A DNA stretch of 64,000 nucleotides, from contig ADNK01001913.1 in NCBI GenBank assembly GCA_000320545.1, forward strand, positions 2,501 to 66,500, written 5' to 3'. Shown piece by piece: positions 48,145 to 58,842 of the stretch. Both the position numbers and the translations under genes were made by a program. The stretch comes from Bigelowiella natans CCMP2755 (Eukaryota; Cercozoa; Chlorarachniophyceae). The number at the start of each line of letters is the position of its first letter. The first letter of the stretch is position 1. Under the pieces are notes generated by a model that was not told where the DNA came from, did no database searches, and saw nothing but the letters and a program-made list of their open reading frames with translations.

Positions 48145-48978
48145 GTTATAGCTTAAAATGCTTCCATTATCTTCCTACGACAACCTTCAATCAATAAAAT
48201 TCTAAGCTGAATTGCTCCCTTCTTCTCTTGTCGCGCGACCTATTCATGGCGCCTTCGCGGCCCGCTCATTCGTCGATTTGGGTAAAATCATAAATGTCCC
48301 GGCGAACTTTGGAACTAAATCTCCTTCATTCCTGCGAAACATCGATGACTTCCGGTGCAGGTAGCGAGAATCATTCGAAATTTTCGGTGAAAGCAACCAA
48401 AATTATTCCGATGGGAAAATTGTGGTGACGGAAACTGCAAGACAAATCTCATGTTTACATCCGGTGATGCAGGCCTGAATGTTTGCCAACGGCAAGGATC
48501 TGAACGGGACGAAATGAAATGCGTGCACAATATTTCTAAAGAATTCTCTATTTTATCCGCCCATGCAATCTTACATAAAACGAGAAGTGGTGAGCGCAGT
48601 GCGCCGCTTGCTCTTGTCCCCTTTTACTTCAAAACGAATGGTGTACACTCGTACACAGTGGCGTGCAAGTCGTTCATTTATTTTACGTGCATCCGCTTGG
48701 GTTCGCATGCGGGTGAAGTACGAAATGAGATGAAGACCGAATTTAACCCTTTCGTCACGAACAAATGATCGATCTAAATTTTGAGGTAAAAAAACCCAAA
48801 AAGAAAAAGGATCGGGATTCACCATAAAATTTCCGATTAATTTCTAAGGAACGACAACGAATATTCATTGTCGCAATTCTACAATTGACACGTGACTACG
48901 AAGTCCACTTACTCCCGAGAGAAGGCAATCCCTACGTCCCGCCCCCCTTTCCCCGCTTTCGTGCTAACTTGCTTCCAG
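48145..48978. other. Region between T and U without a resolved exon
   Basis: Long open frames occur on both strands (for example 48451-48768 +), but none has splice-phase support or recognisable motifs. The first exon(s) and promoter of U are expected here. Confidence 0.35.
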
Positions 48979-51303
48979 TTCGAACGACGGATCGTTTGGT
49001 TCGCGGATCTATCTCAAGCGCATGCTGGTTTGAATTTGTTTCGCCTGCGTGTCAGGGCGATTCAGTGCAAATTGAGTGCAGCCCTGAAAGCATGACTACT
49101 TTTCCTTGCAACTTCATTAACTTCCCACAAGCTTTCCCTATTCATCCTTTCAAATACCACCCGTTACATTCATAGGCTGCTGATAGACTGGTAATTCAGT
49201 CGTCGCTAAAGCAAAATGCGATACAGTTGAAAGAGAAGGAGGTAGCATCGCATGTAGTGAGCACTTCTCTGCACGCACCCTTCGAAGTTACAGATCCCCC
49301 TCCTTTCTGCTTCGTTTGTTAAATGGAAAATGGAAGGATAGCCATACTGCTCTTTTGAGGGTTGATGGTATCGTTGATTTCCCTCTTCCTTCTCCAACCT
49401 CGCTGCTGTGCTTGTTATTATCAGCTGAATCTGCACAACACCAACTTCGGTAGCCTCGGAACGCAGTCGGCTGTGTTAGCTGGCTTCGCTGTCACCGCTC
49501 TCATAGAATTTGGCCCGCCCCCAGAGCCTCGAAATAAGTAGCAGCTAGAGATGATTAGCGAGTTGCATTATTGCGATAGAAGCTGAGATATGGCTGCTGC
49601 TGCTGCTGCTGCTGCTGGAACCTGTAGGTATCTTGAGCTGGCATACTATGCGTGCGTAATTACAAGCTTGGTGACGAATTTATACTGTGTCGCTGGCTCC
49701 ACATTCCTCAGTGTCTTTGCCACGAATTTAGCTCTTCGAGGTATGCGCGCACGCCACGTGTAGCGGTGTATGTTTCTACTTTTATCTCAAATAAACCGCA
49801 AGGCGAGTTGACGAAAACGTGGTTGTTTTGTTAAACTGTTGCGATATGCCTTTTCTCTGCGGTTTTGATAATCTGCCGGACTAGAACATCGGTGCTAGTT
49901 TTTTCCCAACTCGATTTTTTTTTCTCCAATATCAAAGAATTCGCAGTAGTTTATATGTGTCGGTAGTCAGTTCTCAATCACGGGTTTAAACGGCATTCCA
50001 GGTCCCGACGGGTCTGTAGAAAGAGCGGTGGAGGGCATGCATGAAGAGAGGTTCGCAGACACAATGATAATGATACTACAACGCATCAGCGGATAATAGT
50101 GTTGGCAATTACAACGACATATGCGTGCTTTGCTGCACTTGAGAGGAGAGAGGAATAAGATGGTGGAGTGCGCACAGCCATAGCCAATTCGACATGAAAT
50201 TCGGTATACAATTGAGGAAGATGGTAACCTCCATTTTTTGCCGGCTTGGCCCCTCTGTTTTCTATCTTTGTTAATAATCTCCATAATCCAATTTTGTTTT
50301 TGGTTTGAAGGAGGAATGTCTTCGCCGCGTTCGCAGCGGGTCTCGCATCCCTGCTCCTTGGAATGGTGAATGTGCACAAAACATCTCTCAACTGATACTT
50401 TCTAACGCCAAAAGAAGCAGCACAAGCCTGTTGTTACACACACGCGCAAAGTTGTGATCATATCTAACACTGCCATAATCACAGATATTTGTTGCTTGGC
50501 TGCTAATGTCCTCCGAGGCAGCTCTTCTGTCGACCTTCATTGTCGCGTGCGTAGAGTGTTCTGCATGCATCAGAATAACGATGTGCAGTATTTTATGCAA
50601 TTCTGATGGCATTTGACACACGTTTACATGTTTTGTTCCGTGGCGTGAACGTCGGGCATGCTGTGGTATAAACATCATCCGTGTAGTATTTCTATGCGAT
50701 CATGTTTCCCATCAATGAATATGTAGTACAGTGTGATTTACATGTAGTACGATATCCATCTGCGTTTGTGTGGTTGTGTTCTCTCTTTCTCTCCCTTTTA
50801 TGTGCGTGTGTGTGTGTGTGTATGTGTGTATGTGTGTGACGCAGATATGGAGGCTACGTGACATACTGCTTTGGAAAACGAACTGCGAAGATGTTTGCTT
50901 TCTCGGAAGAGGTAGTTCATCATGATTATGATCATATGATGACGATGGTAATAGTGATGATAATAACGATGTTGATAATCCGCCATATTGTCGTGACAAG
51001 TGTGATGCTGTCGTACTATGTGCTGCAACTATAACTATAACGCAGGATCGGAAGGAAATAGACGATTTCGTATCTACGGTGAGTAGAAAGAGGCGAATTG
51101 ACTTCGGACTAGAGGGGAATGGGGGAAGGATACATATATGTATAAATAGAGAACTATAAATAGTTTTTTCATATATTTATAAATGTTCCATATCGTTGCA
51201 ATGAAGCCTACTAGCTGGAAAAACAGAGGCCATGCACGCGCTCAGCGTGCTCCTTATCAGCACTTCAGAGACAATAAAAACACTTTTCCAAATCCCAAAG
51301 TAA
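48979..51303 (+). CDS. Gene U: Orai-like calcium channel protein (5' end unresolved)
   Basis: Exons in phase: 49425-49537, 49628-49740, 50002-50050, 50311-50365, 50518-50546, 50845-50911, 51046-51078 and probably 51229-51303 (TAA). Upstream exons 48979-49051 and a 15-nt microexon 49176-49190 fit but are less sure. TM1 is the key: GTQSAVLAGFAVTALIE aligns with Orai1 TSALLSGFAMVAMVE, including the Glu of the selectivity filter. TM2 is YYACVITSLVTNLYCVAGST; the loop ALRGPDGSVERAVEGM is typical of plant and algal Orai; TM3 is FAAFAAGLASLLLGM; TM4 is LLSTFIVAYGGYVTY with an acidic cytosolic end. Orai proteins form store-operated Ca2+ channels in animals; algal homologues are known but poorly studied. 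No coiled coil for STIM binding is obvious. The last exon also reads openly on the other strand. Confidence 0.82.
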
Positions 51304-52156
51304 TCATCGTGTGCCCTTGAAATTGCATCCTTATTTTGCCCGTTCAACAAAAAAGGTTGTTTCGAGGTTTCCGTTGATTGCAAGGAGGCCAATGATGATG
51401 AACGCTGCTCCTGCTGCCAGCGAAGAAAAAAAAGAAGTTTGAAGTTTTATCAATACACTTGTGGTTTTAACGTGGAGTTGAAAGGATCGTCGTAATACAC
51501 TCGTTGCCTTCAAGAGTTAGCCTACCGAGGTCTAAATGCCATTTTATAAGGATACATCTTGTATTCATTAAAGGGACAACATATTGTAGAATATGTAGAC
51601 ACAACGTTTACATTGTGTGTATTATACGCAGTACTTAAACATCTGCATGCAAACTGCGTCTACTGTGTAGCTGCTTGGCCACATGAGGTGGAATCGATGA
51701 TTGAGTGAGCATTCTGAAACCATTTGTTTGTTCTATGCACAGCGCGTGCAAGCAGCATACTAATCGCTGCTCTGTCACATCGCATCGATCACGACTTGTG
51801 CACGGTCTGGTATCTTGACGCGCGGTAGTGCAGCTAGAGAACAAATTGATGGTTTCAAAATTTTCACGTGATCATCGCACCGATTCGATCCACTTCATGC
51901 ATGTGGCCGAATAGCTTGCAAGATGCACAGTGAACACGGTTATAACATGCAGACGCTCAAATGTGCAACACACAACACGCTATGTGATCATGCTGAATGC
52001 AATCATCTAGCATGAACAATACTTGCACATATGCGCATATACGCATGTCCATATCATGCACATTTACATGTAAATAATGTAAGATAGAATTAATAATCAA
52101 ATTTCATGTACATGCATGTTTGCATGCATATGTCTATAGCTAGATAGATGTGAGTG

Positions 52157-52197
<41 letters not shown>

Positions 52198-52252
52198 ACA
52201 TATGTGTATAATATATATGCTATTACTGCGTCTATAATGTGTATGTACATAT

Positions 52253-52291
<39 letters not shown>

Positions 52292-52425
52292 CATGTATGT
52301 ACACATCTAGACATGTCAACACGTGTGCACATATGTGCACAGTGTCTACAATGTGATTTTTGCCTTGCTACGGCACGTCATGTCCATATAATAGACATAG
52401 TAATATAATATAACTATAGACATTG

Positions 52426-52464
<39 letters not shown>

Positions 52465-52842
52465 TTATGTTACATTACGTTGTCTAAAATCCATCACTGC
52501 GACGTCGCAAGGTCCCCGAACGGGTATGAATAGTAGATCCAGCATAGTTTCTAGTAATGGCCCTCCACCCCCTCATGTTTGTAGTCGTTATTCGTACATA
52601 GCTGCACTCAGTGGACAGCATGATTGTGCGGTACACATGCCACAAGTCATTTTGGTTGGTTTTGCATGCTGTGATTTCATAGGAACCCCTACTCTAATCA
52701 ATAAGTGTAATTTATCACAAGACCTGCACATCTAAGTTGTACTTGAGCCCAGAAAACCTCATGTCTGTGCTCACATGCATTCGATTTGTGCTTGGGCATT
52801 TCGGCGAGCATAACCCTATCCCATGACGATTATGTCTCCGTT
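51304..52842. other. Mostly gene-poor block with microsatellites
   Basis: A minus-strand open segment at 51331-51513 codes for a hydrophobic segment (AGAAFIIIGLLAINGN) and could be the last exon of a small membrane protein, but has no ATG. From about 51560 to 52480 the sequence is TGCATG/CATG-rich, with (TA)n at about 52159-52193, (CA)n at about 52254-52284 and (TA)n at about 52431-52460. Confidence 0.4.
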
Positions 52843-53046
52843 TTACATGCCTTCCAGTAGCAGATACACGCCAACGCCAACTGTAATAGCTGTAATGACC
52901 GCAGTTGCAACAAGTGAATACAGCATTTTCCTGCAAAATTCTTCATCGACTTCCGCTTCAAAGCGCCTGCGGGCATCTCCCCTCTGTCGCTGCTTCTTAT
53001 TGGCCCTGTCACCTCTTACCAGCTTCGAAAGATTAATGGATATCAT
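52843..53046 (-). CDS. Small C-terminal membrane-anchored protein (67 aa)
   Basis: A single-exon frame from ATG at 53046. It has a highly basic and then acidic helical segment (RANKKQRQRGDARRRFEAEV) followed by one C-terminal membrane helix (SLVATAVITAITVGVGVYLLL) and three residues. This looks like a tail-anchored protein. A TATAAAA lies about 25 nt upstream of the ATG. No family recognised; an upstream exon cannot be excluded. Confidence 0.5.
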   Translation of the reverse strand: MISINLSKLVRGDRANKKQRQRGDARRRFEAEVDEEFCRKMLYSLVATAVITAITVGVGVYLLLEGM

Positions 53047-53089
53047 TCGAAAATTGTCGGCCGTGTTTTATAATAGTTGACAATCTTCC

Positions 53090-55060
53090 TCCGACGCGTG
53101 TAGCTTAGAATTGCACATTGGAATCACGCATCGTACGCCGAGTCGGCAGTGCTCCACTCCAGCTGAGACGAGGACAAGCGATTGAGAATTGCTGTTACTG
53201 ATCATGTCGTTCTTAGTTGATGATGAAAGCAACAACTTGGGATCTCGATCAATAATTCTTCGGATTGGAGTTGTCGCAGGACAAAAACATCCTGTGATTC
53301 TTCTTGCACTGGTTGGTGCACTCAAAACTCATCACTCACATCTATCTGTTCTTGTTGCACGCACAAGTGCTTTGCTTCCCTTGCTTGCGTGCTGCTCAAG
53401 ATGAAAAGATCGAAGCACACCAAGGAGGAATACACAGGGAGAACAAAGAGATCAAGATTGCGCGAAGCCGCGCAGGTCATTGGTGAGAGGTGTTAGTGGT
53501 GGGGTCTAGACTGGTGAAGCACAGGCCCTCATCGGCTTCCACAATGAGCAGACGGCGAGAAAATGAAAACATTCGACTGTTCCTTCGTTTCTGTTCTTGG
53601 TGCTAAGTGATCATTGACCATTTGGAGAGCCACTTTGAGATGGATGAAATCCGTATTTCACCTCTGGATCACAGGAAATGGATGAGCATGCAAGAGAGCC
53701 AACTGCGCAAGGTGAGGACGATGTGCAATGAAGAGTCAACGCATCATGTTCTGAAAAGCTGTGGTGTTGCTGACATGATGGTGCTGCTAACAACTGCCAT
53801 TGTGATGATATTTCATTGATGTAATCCATTTTTGTTTCTGGATTGGAATGAGCGCAAACCAGCAGTTGACAGTGGCGAAGGATCAATGGTGCAAGGTGTT
53901 CTGTGAGATTTTCAAGGCTGAGTGAGGAAGCAATGTGCACATCATGCATTGCTACGGTTTGATGGCGAATAATGAAATGAAGGGATGGTTGCAGTGCACT
54001 TGCACAAGCAGCTGAGCAGCAAGCAGAGGGGGCAGACAGACGGTGGTCTGTTTGGATTCTGTGATTCTGTGTTGATGTGTTGACCTGATTGTGCATGCAT
54101 GCAGTGCAGGTCAGACACATCACGCTAGCCAGGGGAAAGTGCCCAAACCACATGCGTCACGTGGCGATACATTGTGCTGCAGCAAGGCAGGCAGTCAGCC
54201 TTGCTTCCTTTGTTGGCACAAAGGAGCTGTTTGCAAGGTCAAGCTCCTTTGATCGATCAAGGCCAGAAGGGTTCGAAAGGTGGTCATTTGGACACCGCAA
54301 AGTTTCTGGTCAATGCGAAGGCAAACATCGAGGCCAAGGATGCCCATGCCAGCATGGTGTGCAACACAATCCACCGCAGTGGTTTCGACTGCATTGAAGC
54401 TGCGCGGGATGATCAAAAAATCAGCTTCTGTGCGGCGCATGGTGGCCAATGGAACCAGACATCTAGGAAATGAACATGACCATTCAAGTGTTCATGCATC
54501 ACTTGTTTCATCGTGCTTGTGTTCATTCACATTGCGACTTGTGTGCGTTCACATCACAAAAGGCGTGAGAGACAAACTTCAGGCTGGTCGGCCACGCTGC
54601 ACGTGTGCATGCGCGAAATGCACGATGATCCAGATCGCGAAACAAGCTAGCAAGACGCATTTGTTTGATTGCATGAAACCCATTGCAGCTAGACAGTGCC
54701 GAGTGGAAACCAACCAATTCAACACTGGCGCTGCATCATCAGCCGTTGCATTCTGGCATTGCACAGCTGCACAAGGACGCAACCTGACCGCATGATTGAA
54801 CAAATTCAATTGATCAATTGCATCGATCCGTCTTGCACACACACACATACACACACACACACACACATGAACATGCACACGTGTGTGCACATGCATTGCA
54901 TTGTGTTCCTCTCAATGATCATTTGACGCACAACATTGAAGTGCAGCAGCGAACACATGGATTGCTAGATTGTGTTTGTCAAATGAGATGCGAAGTGCTG
55001 CATTCTGCATTGACACACATTGATGCTAGAATGGCTTGAACATGACTAGATGATGATGGC
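53090..55060. other. Gene-poor block with a decayed ankyrin fragment
   Basis: From about 53500 the sequence is TGCATT/CATG/CACA-rich. No complete gene is seen. An ankyrin-like fragment lies at 54278-54420 (separate entry). (CA)n at about 54838-54868. Confidence 0.45.
54278..54420 (+). pseudogene. Ankyrin-repeat remnant
   Basis: The frame codes GGHLDTAKFLVNAKANIEAK followed by DAHASMVCNTIH and GFDCIEAARDDQK. The first part is a canonical ankyrin repeat (GHLD-xx-KFLV-xx-ANIEAKD); the next is a degraded one. No start, no further repeats in frame and frame breaks on both sides point to a relic of an ankyrin gene. Confidence 0.6.
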
Positions 55061-55256
55061 ACAACAATGACAGGTGCGAGGAGAAAGTCATATTTCCTGA
55101 GAATCCAGTCTCTGCTACCGCTCTCATCACAATGATCATCACGATGGCAGCGTTGAACATTGCTAATCACTTTCCCCAGCCTCGACCCTTGACCATTCTG
55201 CGCCATCACAGCGTGAAGACTCAGGCTGACTTCATGCCTTGTGCCTGCAATTTGCC

Positions 55257-55664
55257 CTATCCGAACAATGCTTGCGGGCAGAAAACATAAGAATAAAGAT
55301 CTACGAAAGTGTTGTAAGTAAATGAAAGCCAGCCCTCCTCTTCGGAGACATTTTCGACCACTGTTCTGCAAATTGGGCAACTTTGTTCCTCTCTCAGCCA
55401 ACGGAGGATGCACATTGGATGATAGGCATGCCCACAAGAAAGAATCTTTCGGTTCAGGTCATACGTGATAGTATTACAACAGATTACGCAAAAAGTGTTG
55501 TGAGGGTAGCTTTTCCCTGCCTTTTGGCTTTTGGTGTCAATGGGCAAACGAATCCTCACACACACGTGAGATTCCATGACCGCGGAACCTTCTGCACAAT
55601 GGCTTGACTCAAGCGAATTTCTCTTCTGTGTTAAATTTTTTTGCCGAAATTCTCTCTCATCCAT
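55257..55664 (-). CDS. Gene W: RING-H2 finger protein (probable E3 ubiquitin ligase), single exon
   Basis: 135 residues. RING-H2 ligands: C59-x2-C62, C77-G-H79, H82-x2-C85 and C96-P-I-C99, with the usual Trp at 89 before the last pair, so the C3H2C3 set is complete. The N-terminal 55 residues are polar; the tail (SFTYNTFVDLYSYVF) is aromatic. No membrane segment. RING-H2 proteins bind E2 enzymes and promote ubiquitin transfer; the target is unknown. The ATG faces that of X across about 180 bp. Confidence 0.85.
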   Translation of the reverse strand: MDEREFRQKNLTQKRNSLESSHCAEGSAVMESHVCVRIRLPIDTKSQKAGKSYPHNTFCVICCNTITYDLNRKILSCGHAYHPMCILRWLREEQSCPICRTVVENVSEEEGWLSFTYNTFVDLYSYVFCPQALFG

Positions 55665-55842
55665 AACAGGAAGAGCTTCTGTGCGAGGAAGGTTTTGAAT
55701 TGTGGTTGCTTTTCGGACTTCGGAAGCTGCGCACCTGACACCGAAGAGGAAAAACAGTATTGTTTGACTTGCTCACAGGGCGTTTTCCACAAGTCGCAGA
55801 TCGAAATTCTCGGAATTTCACTTTCGGTTCGATAATATCTTC

Positions 55843-57091
55843 ATGTCGCAGTACCAAAATTCATCCATATTTCTACATATTGAACCGCGCGTGCCTCAAA
55901 ACCCAACGGAAATGCTCAAGTACCCGAATGTTTTCCAAATTCATGCGCGATTCATCAGTGCGACAACAGGAAATCCGTGTCGTCCGGATTCCAAGCATAG
56001 GAAGCCATGGCAGGGAATGGGCTCCCCTGCTCGCTCTGTCTCTTCTTAGTGGTATTATTCGCTGTGCGATAACATTCGACCGTCAGTGGGACATTGTTTC
56101 GATCATGTGGGGGATGATGCAGTGTTGTTTAGAACTCCTTATAAATGAGAAAGTGAAAAATCTTCCTTCTATTTCCACATCTTACAGGTCTCCATTTCCG
56201 GAGCTACTGAATGGGTTAAATTCGATGTGTTCGAAACCGGCACGAGTTGCGGGAACTATGTCACTACGGTTTATGAGGAGATTGGTAAAATGTTCACTTT
56301 TCTTTTTGACAACATTTCTGACTATCTCCATTGTCTATTTCTTCATGACCTCGTGCTTCCTTGGCTCCGGAAAAAGGTGTTTGCATTGAGAGGTAGCGAA
56401 CACAGCTAAAAAACTAATAGAACTCAAACAGATCAGCCGAATCTAGTTCCAATTTATAGCTTTTGTTGCATTATCGATATCTTAGCTTGAAGATACTTGG
56501 AGTGTCTCATCGCTGGGACTCGTCTCTAGGACTCACGCGTTTTCGCTCAGAAGGCTGTCAGTTTACTCCAATCTCCAAGAAAGAGTATCCAAGAGGAACA
56601 TGCCAGGATGAAGTCATGGTATTAATAACCCAGTAGACACATGAAAAGCAAACAGATGTAGTTAAAGAAGAGCATTGAAATGAGGGATGAAAGTTAAACA
56701 TTCCTAAATCTGAACCTTACCCTTCTCCTTCGAAACCGGTCGTGCACGTGTATAGATTGTGAGAGGCAAAAAACGCGCCGGCTCCGAGGACATCTCCAAC
56801 TTCCCAATCGTTGGCTTGAAGTGCGAGTACCAGAAGGAGAAGCTCGGGCACACACTCTTCGGTGTTCAGAAGCAGCGCTGCATGATCGATTCGTTCGATG
56901 AAATCGGTTTTGGAGAGGGGCCTCTTAACAGCGACTCTTTGCAAAGGGTGCATTGTTCCCACGGCGATCTCGTCGCTGATTCCTGCGATTCAGGCGCTCA
57001 ATATTCGCTGGAGAGTCTATTAGGTTTGTTTGGTTTGAAAGATAGTCACTTGAGTGAGCTTTACCATCTAATTGCCAACGGGCATCTATGA
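55843..57091 (+). CDS. Gene X: 231-aa protein of unknown function, four exons
   Basis: Exons 55843-56037 (ATG), 56188-56284, 56551-56618 and 56756-57091 (TGA) join in phase. The protein is rich in beta-like segments and Cys: IFLHIEPRVPQNPTEML, FQIHARFISATTGNPC, VSISGATEWVKFDVFETGTS, then a Cys/Gly-containing C-terminal part. No signal peptide or known domain. The donor after 56037 (GTCTCT) is weak, and the first exon reads in a second open frame through to 56157, so the link between exons 1 and 2 is the least certain. The last exon is open on the opposite strand too, but only the plus strand fits the splice phases. Confidence 0.7.
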
Positions 57092-57301
57092 GTCTACATA
57101 AAGGCTGTTGTCATCTCTGCGTTCAACTTCTGCGCGTCGATCAAAGAAACGTGCCTTTATTTCCCAACATTCAACTTCCTTCGAATCAATATTCAAGTTT
57201 CAAAAGCCCTTTCTTTTGATAATCGGCGTTTGTCCTTTGCCTGATGACCGTTTTTATCTTTTATCTTGCAGGGAGAATATCTGATTTTTAATGAACACAC
57301 A

Positions 57302-57352
<51 letters not shown>

Positions 57353-57473
57353 TGTACTTGCGTGCATGTGTGTGAATGCGCTTCGTTAACTGGTCCTTTC
57401 CCTGTCTTCCTTGCTATACCCTGCTTCCCCCGTCCTTCGCCTTCATTGCCATCTCCACTACCATTGCTTTGCA

Positions 57474-58058
57474 ATGGCATCCACAGGATACCGCGTCTGT
57501 GGCCTTGACAATCCCAGCGGAATTGTGAGACTAAACGGTTGCGACACAAGAGTATTTCGAATGATGGCAAATCTTGGCTTAGATAGCTCTAAAAACGTCT
57601 TTGCCGCAAGGGCTTTTACGATTACAAGCGTGATGATTGCGATTATCATCACAAGTGGCCTCATCGTGACCACCATGGGCGTTCTCACGCTAACGCTTCA
57701 TCGTAGATATCTCATTCGGAGACTTCGTCGGTCATCTTACCACCACCAATATGAGCTGCAGCAACAGCAGCAGCAGCAAGAGGAGGAGGAGGAGGGTGAG
57801 GAGGGTGGGGAGGATGAGAAGGATGAGAACACCGCCCCGTCCTCCTTTGCGACTTCGCAAACATTAGTCGGCGCTGTTTCGCACAGGCTTGATCGCAGTG
57901 AGGCCACCGCTGGTGGCTGCAATGACGATGATGAGGATGATGATGATGATGATAATGATGATGGGGGCGGTGATGGTGACGCCCCAAACAGTGTGATGCT
58001 GTCCACATTGAGCTCATCTCACCTCGCCCCTTCTGTGAGAGAAAGGTCGAATGATTGA
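57474..58058 (+). CDS. Gene Z: low-complexity single-pass membrane protein, single exon
   Basis: 194 residues from ATG at 57474. One membrane helix (ITSVMIAIIITSGLIVTTMGVLT shortened here: VMIAIIITSGLIVTTMGVL) is followed by a very basic stretch (HRRYLIRRLRRS), then runs of Gln (7), Glu and Gly, and an Asp run (about 12) near the end. This suggests a type III or signal-anchor protein with a disordered acidic cytosolic tail. No family recognised. The hydrophobic segment lies about 65 residues in; an upstream in-frame ATG at 57411 exists. Confidence 0.72.
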   Translation: MASTGYRVCGLDNPSGIVRLNGCDTRVFRMMANLGLDSSKNVFAARAFTITSVMIAIIITSGLIVTTMGVLTLTLHRRYLIRRLRRSSYHHQYELQQQQQQQEEEEEGEEGGEDEKDENTAPSSFATSQTLVGAVSHRLDRSEATAGGCNDDDEDDDDDDNDDGGGDGDAPNSVMLSTLSSSHLAPSVRERSND

Positions 58059-58079
58059 AATTTAGTGCTCTTTCAGCCA

Positions 58080-58842
58080 TTTACCACCCATGCACAATGA
58101 TACCGTTTCATGTAAACATCTGCTAAACACAATGGTGTGCATGCTAGCAGGCTAGAGGACATCTCAAACATGATGCTCCATCAAGCGGTTTCCTTTGGCG
58201 TAGAAATCAAAACAAAGAATTAGCTTCTAAACCTCTTGCTAGTGAAATTAGATGACATCTAGACATGGCATTGATGACAACGGGATGGTGCCGATTGCAT
58301 GCATGGCTGCTGGCAATTTCCATCATCAATTCGCCACCGCGCAGCGCTGTGCCGAAGCTGAAGTCCCTTTTGAACTTGCTATGTGTGCAAAACGAGTGTG
58401 TGCATGCGTGCTATATAGTGTCAGAGCCCTCTCGGCCTTCCTACAGTGATATTGATCGTGTCAAGCATGCGTGTCGTACATGCTGTTCCACAGCAGAGCA
58501 ATGAACGCAACTTTAGCTTTAGCAGCAGCAGTATCTGTGTGCATTCTAGGGCGCAGTTTGAGATCAATGAACATGCTAGCATGGGCGCAGTTCATCTTTC
58601 TGCCGCAAGGCAGGTAGCTCGATGAATCAGTACAAGGCTAGAAGGCCTTGATAAACGACGCAATGACATTTTGTTACATCTACATGCTAGCATGTAAGCT
58701 CAAAGATCTTCAGGATTGCCAGTGTTTTCACACTGTACATATAATCATACATCACTATAAAGAGCATGAATCTTACGAAAGCATCTTGCATATGTTCAGT
58801 CATATACATCCCATCTTGCTGGTCATGTGACGTTTGCGCAGA
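58080..58842. other. Gene-poor block between convergent genes Z and AA
   Basis: No exon seen. CATG/TGCA/CTAG-rich words. Confidence 0.45.

Noticed and set aside
56717-56962. Minus-strand ORF with ERIDHAALLLNTEE
   Set aside because: Plausible composition, but the plus strand gives a 112-codon terminal exon of X with matched phase.
57712-58080. His/Pro- and Ser-rich minus-strand ORFs
   Set aside because: Antisense of the Glu/Asp/Gln runs of gene Z.
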